Below are positions 13,142-21,200 of a stretch of DNA of 21,829 bases, piece after piece. The stretch spans positions 1-21,829 of IMG/VR virus record IMGVR_UViG_3300035162_004494; one strand, written 5' to 3'. The position numbers were made by a program, and so were the translations under genes. Positions within the stretch are counted from its first letter, which is position 1; every line of letters begins with the position of its first letter. The notes below the pieces were generated by a model, which did not search any database, was not told the origin of the DNA, and saw only the letters and a program-made list of their open reading frames with translations. The stretch comes from a virus.

Positions 13142-13215
13142 ACCCCTGTAACTCAATTGGATAGAGTAACGCCCTTCTAAGGCGTAAGTTTTGGGTTCGA
13201 ATCCCAACAGAGGTA
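13142..13215 (+). tRNA. tRNA-Arg (anticodon TCT)
   Basis: Full cloverleaf: acceptor 13142-13148/13208-13214, D stem ACTC/GAGT (13151-13154/13164-13167) with GG in the loop, anticodon stem ACGCC/GGCGT with loop CTTCTAA and anticodon TCT at 13176-13178, T stem TTGGG/CCCAA with loop TTCGAAT. Discriminator is A13215. The acceptor stem has one C-A mismatch (13145/13211), and CCA is not encoded. It fits within the 79 nt between the stop at 13140 and the TerL start at 13220. It would decode AGA (and AGG by wobble), codons that look common in the phage genes. Confidence 0.92.
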
Positions 13216-13219
13216 CAAT

Positions 13220-15343
13220 ATGAATATTTTAATAGATTTAGAAGGGTATGAGGAGAAAGGGATCTGCATCTGCCCCAACGGTACGGTTGGCGACTACATT
13301 GAAATCGGTGGGCTTCTCATTGTGCTCCCGAAAACGCCTAAGAGAAATAAAATTGCCTACCACGACCTTCCCATCAATGAGCAAAGATGGAAACGGGAAG
13401 ATATTCCGAGTGAGTTATCACGTATACGCTCTATGGATGAGTGGTCGGAAATGCCCAGGGAGTTTAGGGAAAGGTTTCATCCGTATATCGAAGAAGAATT
13501 TCGGCGTAGGCGTGAGGGCTTTTGGTTTTTTAATAGAGGCACACCTACATACGTCACTGGTCGTAATTACATGATGTTGCAATGGACCAATTTAGACATT
13601 GGGCCTCCATTTTATCTAAACTTTCAGCGTCAAATATTTTTACACTTAGCAGCATGTGAAGCAGACCCTAGATGTATTGGGCAGCTTTATACCAAGTGTC
13701 GTAGATCAGGATACACCAATATATGTTCTGCTGTGTTACTTGACGAGGGTACTCAAGTTAAGGACAAGCTATTGGGTATACAGAGTAAGACGGGTAAAGA
13801 CGCACAAGAAAACATTTTCATGAAGAAAGTGGTTCAGATGTTTCGTAAATATCCATTCTTCTTTAAGCCTATACAAGACGGAACTACTAATCCGCGTATG
13901 GAGTTGGCCTTTAGGGAGCCGTCTAAAAAAATTACTAAGAAGAATAAAACTTCTCAAATAGGAGAAGCTTTGAACACAGTTATAAACTGGAAAAACACAA
14001 CGAATAACGCATATGACGGTGAAAAAGTTCACTTGTTGTATTTAGATGAGGCAGGTAAATGGGAAAAACCAACAGATATAAGAGAAGCCTGGAGGATACA
14101 GAGAACGTGTCTAATAGTAGGAAGAAAAATCGTCGGGAAAGCGATGGTGGGGAGTACGGTAAACCCTATGGGAAAAGGGGGAAACGAGTACAAAGACCTA
14201 TGGAGGGATTCGGATCCTTTGGAGAGGAACAAGAATGGGAGGACTAGGTCTGGTCTTTATAGGTTATTTATACCAGCTTATGATTCTTTAGAAGGATTCT
14301 TTGATAAATATGGTCATCCCATTATAGATAATCCAGAAGAACACATAGAAGGCATTGACGGAGAATACGTTCATATGGGAGCTAAGACCTTTCTAAAGAA
14401 TGAAAGAGAGAGTTTAAAAAATGACGCTTCAGAATTAAATGAAGTTATACGTCAGTTTCCATTTACCGAAGATGAAGCGTTTAGAGATAGTATAGACGGG
14501 AGCTTATTTAATATAGGTAAGATATATGAGCAAATAGAGCATAACGATAATTTGTTTCCCAACCCTATTGTAAAGGGTAATTTTGTATGGCAAGATGGAG
14601 TTGCGGACACAAAAGTTGTTTTTTCTCCTGACCCAAAAGGAAGGTGTCATATATCGTGGATGCCGCCAGAAGAACTACGAAATTTAAAGAAAGAAGAACG
14701 TGGGAAACGAGTAGCCCCTAATGGTAATATAGGATGTGGTGGAGTAGATAGTTATGATCTGGACTCCACTGTAGATGGTCGTGGATCAAAAGGAGCCTTG
14801 CACCTATACAATAAGTTTAATATGGAAATGCCTGCTAATATGTTTGTTCTTGAGTACGCCTCAAGACCGCCTTTAGCAAAGATCTTCTATGAAGATGTTT
14901 TAATGGCTGCTGTGTTTTATGGCTATCCTATTTTAATAGAGAACAACAAATATGGTATAGCTAGGCACTTTGAGGCCAGGGGTTATGACGGATACCTCAT
15001 GGATAGACCTGCACACTTGCTCTCTATTTCAGCAAAAGTTAATGTAAAAACAAAAGGGATCCCTTCTAATTCACAAGATGTAATTCATTCTCACGCTCAT
15101 GCGATAGAAGCTTATATACATGATCATGTAGGCGGTAATAGGGATACAGGTGAAATAGGAAATATGTATTTTAATAGAACTCTAGAAGACTGGATTGGAT
15201 TTAAAATTGATGACAGAACAAAGTTTGACCTTACTATTAGTTCTGGCTTGTGTTTGCTTGCTGCACAAAAAATAAACCCCAAAAAAATTACTTCTAATTT
15301 TCAAGAGTCTAAGTTTTTTAGGCGATATAAGGTGAGGGGATGA
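13220..15343 (+). CDS. terL: Terminase large subunit (707 aa)
   Basis: The packaging motor ATPase and nuclease. ATPase: a degenerate Walker A KCRRSGYT (residues 159-166, Lys159, Gly164, Thr166) after the typical FYLNFQRQIF segment, and Walker B LLYLDEA with Asp276-Glu277, followed by GSTVNPMGKGG, which fits motif III. Nuclease: GVDSYDLDST with Asp510 and Asp513, and LIENNK with Glu574, as in the RNase H-like fold of terminases. At 707 residues it is longer than most TerL proteins, with an N-terminal extension of about 100 residues. The start lies 4 nt after the tRNA; no Shine-Dalgarno. A TTATATTTGT motif follows its stop, giving the portal gene its own possible promoter. Confidence 0.92.
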   Translation: MNILIDLEGYEEKGICICPNGTVGDYIEIGGLLIVLPKTPKRNKIAYHDLPINEQRWKREDIPSELSRIRSMDEWSEMPREFRERFHPYIEEEFRRRREGFWFFNRGTPTYVTGRNYMMLQWTNLDIGPPFYLNFQRQIFLHLAACEADPRCIGQLYTKCRRSGYTNICSAVLLDEGTQVKDKLLGIQSKTGKDAQENIFMKKVVQMFRKYPFFFKPIQDGTTNPRMELAFREPSKKITKKNKTSQIGEALNTVINWKNTTNNAYDGEKVHLLYLDEAGKWEKPTDIREAWRIQRTCLIVGRKIVGKAMVGSTVNPMGKGGNEYKDLWRDSDPLERNKNGRTRSGLYRLFIPAYDSLEGFFDKYGHPIIDNPEEHIEGIDGEYVHMGAKTFLKNERESLKNDASELNEVIRQFPFTEDEAFRDSIDGSLFNIGKIYEQIEHNDNLFPNPIVKGNFVWQDGVADTKVVFSPDPKGRCHISWMPPEELRNLKKEERGKRVAPNGNIGCGGVDSYDLDSTVDGRGSKGALHLYNKFNMEMPANMFVLEYASRPPLAKIFYEDVLMAAVFYGYPILIENNKYGIARHFEARGYDGYLMDRPAHLLSISAKVNVKTKGIPSNSQDVIHSHAHAIEAYIHDHVGGNRDTGEIGNMYFNRTLEDWIGFKIDDRTKFDLTISSGLCLLAAQKINPKKITSNFQESKFFRRYKVRG

Positions 15344-15347
15344 TTTA

Positions 15348-15357
15348 TTATATTTGT
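15348..15357 (+). promoter_or_regulatory. Promoter-like TTATATTTGT between terL and portal
   Basis: Exact copy of the motif at 991-1000 and 7138-7147, inside the 38-nt gap. It ends 24 nt before the portal ATG, the only copy here with room for a short leader. No -33 box seen. Confidence 0.45.
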
Positions 15358-15381
15358 GGGTATTAATTAGCCTTTCCCCGC

Positions 15382-17805
15382 ATGTATAATAATGAAAGCA
15401 GTAAGTCAAGTGGGTTCCCAGATCCTTTAGCTTCTCATGAGTCTAAAGCTGATAAGGCGTATGGTTTGCAGTACGCAAAAGCTATAGAAGGTCAATGGGG
15501 GAGTATGCATGAGAGCAACTCTATTTTTGGAATCAGAAAAAAAATGTTTTCGCGTAATAGAGATTACGCTAACGGAACTCAAGATACTAATATATATAAA
15601 CAGCTATTAAATTCTTTAGACCCTAATAGTGGAGATGGGTCTTTGATGAATATTGACTTTACTTCTGTACCCATCCTACCTAAGTTCGTTCGTATCGTAG
15701 TAAACAAGATTCTTTCTAACAATCCATATCCTAATCTAGAGGCAGTAGATCCATTGTCTTCCTCTGAAAAGAATATTGAAAAGAACAGAATTAAAAATCA
15801 AGTTGAGCTACGTAAAGAGTTAAAGGCTTTAAAGCAACAAGCAGGAAAAGTTTTAGTTGGTCAAGACCCTGATACTTTGCCTGAAAGTTTAGAAGAAGTT
15901 GACATCTTCCTTGAGACTAATATAAAAACTGATGCTGAAATAGCCGCTCAAGTGGCTACTAATATGACGTTGTCTTGGAATAATTTCGAGGACAACACAT
16001 TTAGGCGCTGTGTTAATGATCTCGCAGCTTTAGGTATGACCGTTGTAAAAAGGAGCAATGATCCTAATTACGGCATCAAAGTAGATTACGTAAACCCAGA
16101 GAACTTTATACATAGTTACAGTGACGATCCTAATTTAGATGACCTTACATATGCTGGACATGTAAAAGAGATACCTATTCAAGAGTTAAAGAGGTTGGCG
16201 GGAGATCAGCTTACAGAGGAGGATTTTAAAAAGATATCTAAAACTTCAAAGCGGACAGCCTCAAATAACAAGAGGGGTCAATACTCTGGGACTGTAGATA
16301 AAAAAGATTATGGGGGGCAAACAGTAGATATTATGGAGTTCGAGTTTATCTCGATAGAATCTATGTTTTTTGAGGAAAAGGAAAGCCGTTATGGAAACAA
16401 AGGTTTCTATTATGAAGGTTTTGATTATAAAGAAAGATCTGGTAGCGTATTTGAGCGCACTCCACATAAGATGGATATAGCTGTGGTCTATTCAGGGCTA
16501 TATGTAGTTGGGACTGAGCATGTTTTGAATTACGGCAAGCAGGCCAATGTGCCTAAAAACATCCATGATATTAGTAAAGCTAAACTTTCTTTCTCTGCAG
16601 TAGCAGTAAACATAAGAGATCAGCAGCCAAAATCGATGGTGGATAGCTGCATAGGTTTTGCTGATATGCTTCAGATTACGCACCTGAAGCTTCAGCAGTC
16701 TATAGCTAAAGCCAAACCCGACGGGTTGATTATTGATATTGAGGGGCTAGAGAACGTACAGCTAGGTAAAGGCGGGGAACTACAACCACTAGAGCTTCAC
16801 GATATATACGAGCAGACAGGCGTGTTCTACTATCGTAGTAAAAATCCAGAGGGAGGTTTTCAGAACCCTCCAGTACGGGAGATCGGCAATAGTATAAGGA
16901 ATGTAAACGAACTTATTGCACTTTATAATCACTACTTAAGAATGATCCGTGACGCTACGGGAATCAATGAAGTAGTAGACGCATCGTCTCCAAAAGGAGA
17001 TGCCCTTGTAGGGGTAAGAGATCAAGCTATTGCAGCTAGTAATAACGCCACTTATGATGTGACTAACGCAGCTATGATCCTATACAAGAAAGTATGTGAG
17101 GATATAGTCAAATGCGTTCAAATCATACCTAAAGATTCGGTTATATATAAAGCGTATCAAAACGCTATAGGGGATCAGAATATGAATATTCTTTCATCCT
17201 TTGATGATTTACCTATGTATAACTTTGGTGTACAGGTACAGCGTGATATGGAAGAATCGGATAAAGTTCTTCTAGAGCAGAATATACAGATATCCTTATC
17301 TCAAAAAGAACTTGATATCGAAGATGCTATGGCTATTCGATCTATGAAGGATGTCAACCAGGCAGAGAGGCTGCTTGTACTGCGCAGAAAGAAGCGATTG
17401 AATCGTCAGCAGGAGATGCAACAGCAAGCCGCTCAGATGCAAGCGCAGCAAGCGCAGCAGCAAGCTGCTATGGCGGCACAGGCAGCGCAACAAGAAATGC
17501 AGATGAAGGCTCAATTAGATGCTCAATCTATACAATTGAAAACCGAAGCTGAGATATCTATTGCGCGTGTAAAACACGAGATGCAAAAAGAGATGGAGAT
17601 ATTAAAAGGTAAGGTTGCTTCAGAAGCAAAAGGCTCTGATCATGAGCTTAGAAAAGACATAGAGTCATTGAAAGACGACAGAAAAGACACTAGAGTGAAA
17701 AAGCAAGCTGTAGAGCAAAGCAAGCTTATCTCTCAAAGAAAGGGTAAAAGACCAGAACTTGAAGAAGATATCCCTTTTGATATTACCGAATTATTGAATA
17801 ATTAA
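15382..17805 (+). CDS. Portal protein (807 aa)
   Basis: Forms the dodecameric channel at the capsid vertex through which TerL pumps DNA. Assigned from position directly after terL, length in the range of large podovirus portals, and characteristic stretches: FTSVPILPKFVRIVVNKIL (around residues 94-112), NPENFIHSYSDDP (about 248-260), then a helical stem and RMIRDATGINEVVDASSPKG (about 519-538), a segment typical of portals of this type. The C-terminal tail, roughly residues 660-790, is a long coiled coil with a Gln/Ala/Met-rich run (QMQAQQAQQQAAMAAQAAQ) and then a highly charged segment. The CAA/CAG/GCA-rich codons there could be recombination-prone. Stop is 2 nt before the next start. Confidence 0.88.
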   Translation: MYNNESSKSSGFPDPLASHESKADKAYGLQYAKAIEGQWGSMHESNSIFGIRKKMFSRNRDYANGTQDTNIYKQLLNSLDPNSGDGSLMNIDFTSVPILPKFVRIVVNKILSNNPYPNLEAVDPLSSSEKNIEKNRIKNQVELRKELKALKQQAGKVLVGQDPDTLPESLEEVDIFLETNIKTDAEIAAQVATNMTLSWNNFEDNTFRRCVNDLAALGMTVVKRSNDPNYGIKVDYVNPENFIHSYSDDPNLDDLTYAGHVKEIPIQELKRLAGDQLTEEDFKKISKTSKRTASNNKRGQYSGTVDKKDYGGQTVDIMEFEFISIESMFFEEKESRYGNKGFYYEGFDYKERSGSVFERTPHKMDIAVVYSGLYVVGTEHVLNYGKQANVPKNIHDISKAKLSFSAVAVNIRDQQPKSMVDSCIGFADMLQITHLKLQQSIAKAKPDGLIIDIEGLENVQLGKGGELQPLELHDIYEQTGVFYYRSKNPEGGFQNPPVREIGNSIRNVNELIALYNHYLRMIRDATGINEVVDASSPKGDALVGVRDQAIAASNNATYDVTNAAMILYKKVCEDIVKCVQIIPKDSVIYKAYQNAIGDQNMNILSSFDDLPMYNFGVQVQRDMEESDKVLLEQNIQISLSQKELDIEDAMAIRSMKDVNQAERLLVLRRKKRLNRQQEMQQQAAQMQAQQAQQQAAMAAQAAQQEMQMKAQLDAQSIQLKTEAEISIARVKHEMQKEMEILKGKVASEAKGSDHELRKDIESLKDDRKDTRVKKQAVEQSKLISQRKGKRPELEEDIPFDITELLNN

Positions 17806-17807
17806 TC

Positions 17808-18233
17808 ATGGCAAAAGTAAATCTTGATGTATCAGAAAAGCTAGACATCACTTGTAGGAAGGGAGATACGTTTAGTCTTAGTCTTACCTTAAAGGATTCT
17901 AATGGTACTGCATTAACGCTGTCTACTTCTGGATATGAATTTCTTATGCAAGTTCGTAGTTCGCGTAAAGTAATGTCAAAAGGCAAAATGTTGGAGAGAG
18001 AATTAGTTATAGGTACTGTAAGTAAAGGTAGAACCAGTTCTCAGGGCATTAACTTTACTTTCACTACTGATGACCTTGGTGTCGCTACCATAACTGTGGA
18101 TGATGATACTATGAGAAAAGTCACTCCAGGCAGATATGTGTATGACTTACAGCAGATAGTATCTAGCGTTTCAACTACAATATTAAAAGGTAATTTCATT
18201 ATTAATGACGATATTTCTGATGTTCTTGTCTGA
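17808..18233 (+). CDS. Beta-rich virion protein between portal and tail fibre (141 aa)
   Basis: Pattern DITCRKGDTFSLSLTLKDSNGTALTLS (residues 13-39) followed by YEFLMQVRSS and a closing VTPGRYVYDLQQI...LKGNFIINDDI resembles small phage baseplate/upper-fibre domains (BppU-like N-terminal type) that pair with fibre proteins. This is a resemblance of pattern, not a firm family match. Its stop overlaps the fibre start (TGATG), so translation of the two is coupled, supporting a fibre-attachment or adaptor role. It occupies the place where a scaffold or capsid gene is often found after portal. Confidence 0.6.
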   Translation: MAKVNLDVSEKLDITCRKGDTFSLSLTLKDSNGTALTLSTSGYEFLMQVRSSRKVMSKGKMLERELVIGTVSKGRTSSQGINFTFTTDDLGVATITVDDDTMRKVTPGRYVYDLQQIVSSVSTTILKGNFIINDDISDVLV

Positions 18234-21200
18234 TGGCTATTACTTTAACAACAAGTTCGGGTAACCAGGTAACCGTTTCCGTTAATAGCGGAACATCTAC
18301 ATCTATCTCGACTACGAGTAGCGATGTGTCTGTTACCTCCCCTGCCAGCTCGGCTATTACTGTCAGCTCTAAGGGTCCTAAAGGAGACAGCGGAGTAGAT
18401 GGCGAGGTGGGGACTACTGGTGCTACTGGGGCTACAGGTGCTACGGGGGCAGCAGGTTCAGATGGGCTTACTTATAGCGTGTCGTGTGTCGATGGGGACA
18501 ACTCAGATGAGGAGAAGATACGCTTGACCGCAAGCACGGGGGACACTGATGACGTAGTCCTAGAGGCTGGTACAGGTATGACCATTAGCCGCAGTGGAGA
18601 TAAGATCACCTTCACAAACGCTGTGACGGATACAGACACGGTTCTTAGTGCAGAGCAGGTTCAGGACATTGTTGGAGCTATGTTCAGCTCTAATACAGAG
18701 ACTCGAATCACCGCTACCTATCAGGATGGGGACGGGACTGTTGACCTAGTTGTTGACGACATGACTGCCAACGACAACACTACTTATGGTGTGTCGTGTG
18801 TCGATGGGGACAACTCCGATGAAGAGAAGATTAGGCTTACAGCCAGCACAGGGGCTACTGATGACGTAGTTATAGAAGCTGGGACAGGGATGTCTATTGC
18901 CCGTAGTGGCGATAAAATCACCCTAACCAATACAGTCACTGACACGGATACCAATACCAACCAGCTAACGACATTTCAGCTGGAAGATGATAGTGGTGAC
19001 GAGGTTACTATTTCTCACGGGAAAGAGGTTAAGTTTATTGGAGCTGGTGGGCTAACCGTAAACTGGACAGATACAGACAACGGCACCGATGGGGACCCAT
19101 ATGACCTCACTTTTACCATAGGGACGTTAAATCAAAACACTACTGGGAGTGCCGCAACACTGACTACGCCCCGATCGATAAACGGACAGAATTTTGATGG
19201 GAGTGCAGCCATTACTATTACGGCTGCTGGCTCTACCCTCTCTGATACTGTAACGGTAGCCAAGGGGGGTACTGGGGCTACGTCTTTAACCGCTGATGGG
19301 GTGTTGTTCGGGAATGGCACATCGGCTGTCTCGGCGGTAGACCTTTCTACTAACGGTAATATAATTGTCGGGGGGGCTACTCCAGCAGTAGTGACAGGTG
19401 CCAACTTAGCTGGGTCAGGTCTTGCAGCTACAGTAGGTGATGGGACTTTAGTGCTGGCTGTAGAAACTCTTAATCAAAACACTACGGGAAGTGCTGCCAC
19501 TCTTACTACTCCGAGAGCTATCAACGGCCAGAATTTTGATGGGAGTGCAGCCATCACAGTTACCGCAGCAGGCTCTACTCTTTCTGATACCGTCCCCGTT
19601 TCAAAAGGGGGGACTAACGCCACGTCTCTAGCTGATAAGGCCGTCTTGATAACTCAAGACACTGGAACAGATACCGTAGCGGCAGCTGTCATGGATGCCA
19701 ATGGCGAGCTACTTATTGGAGGGACGAGTGGCCCAGCCGTGGCGACGCTAACTGCTGGGACGGGGATATCCGTCACCAATGCAGACGGGGCGATTACCAT
19801 AGCTAATACGGTTAGCGATACGAACACTACATATACAGCAGGGGACGGCCTTACTTTAACGGGGACGGACTTTGATATAGACGCGGCTCAGACCACCCTC
19901 ACGTCTATAATCAATGCAAGCTTCACTAAGTTCGGCACAGCCGCCGACCAAGAGTACGTTACGTTCGGGACTTCTAATGAAGTGAACACCTTCGTGAACA
20001 ATACTGAGCGTCTTAGTGTAACAGCCTCAGGAGTAGATGTTACAGGCGCACTCACGGTTAGTGGAAGCTATAATCTAGCTTCTGGAGACATACCCAATAA
20101 CGCCGCTGACACTAGTGGCACTGCCGACATAGCAACAACCGTCACCGTCACGGATAATGAGAGCACCGCAGAAAACAACGTAATTACTTTTGTGGCTGGC
20201 GCTGCAGGGAGCGGTAATGTCGGGTTGGAAGCAGACGGCAATCTTACTTATAATCCATCAACGGGGAAAGTAACTGCCACTGGGTTTGTCGGGGCCCTTA
20301 CAGGTCAGGCAGATACAGTAGCAACGATCGCAGGGCTGGCACCAAACACAGCCACCACCGCCGCCGCTCAAACAAATATAACGTCGCTAGGCACTCTAAC
20401 TGCGCTGCAAGTAGACAACATCAACATAAACGGCAATGCTATAACAAGCACAGCGGGGACAGACTTAACTATATCCCCCTTAGCAGGCCAGCAAATTGTT
20501 CTGGACGGAGCGATTGTCATTGACGCGGGTGTGGTTACAGGAGCAACATCTATTACTTCAACAGCGTTTGTTGGCGATATAACAGGTGATGTTACTGGTA
20601 ATGCTGACACGGTGACTACGAACGCTAACTTGACAGGCGAAGTCACGAGTTCTGGTAACGCCACGACCATAGCGAATAATATAGTAGATGAAGCAAACCT
20701 TAAGGTTTCTAATGCCCCCACTAATGGTTATTTCTTATCCGCTCAATCTGGTGACACAGGTGGGCTGACTTGGGCTGCAGTAAGCGGCGGAAGCGGAGAC
20801 ATAACTTCTGTTGTCGCTGGAACAGGTATGACGGGCGGGGCTGATAGTGGAGATGCAACATTAAATGTAATCGGTGGAGATGGTATTACTGCAAATGCTA
20901 ATGACGTTGCTATAACCGCAGCTCAAACTACTGTTACGTCTGTTACAAATGCAGCTTTAAAATTAGCTAGAGATGGTCATAATTTTATGGACTTTGGCAC
21001 TGACGATCAAATCAAATTTACTGTTGGAACGAATCAAGCTATAACGTTTAAACCTTCAGGTGAAATTGAAGCTACTAAGTTTGATGGTGCTTTAGAGGGT
21101 AACGCTGACACAGCAACTTTAGCAGCAACAGTTACTATTGCAGATAATGAATCTACAGATGAAAATAACCCACTTATATTTGTTCCTGGAGGAGATTTAG

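Noticed and set aside
18470-18952. Assembly duplication of fibre module A
   Set aside because: The two copies differ at many silent positions, so this is real divergence.
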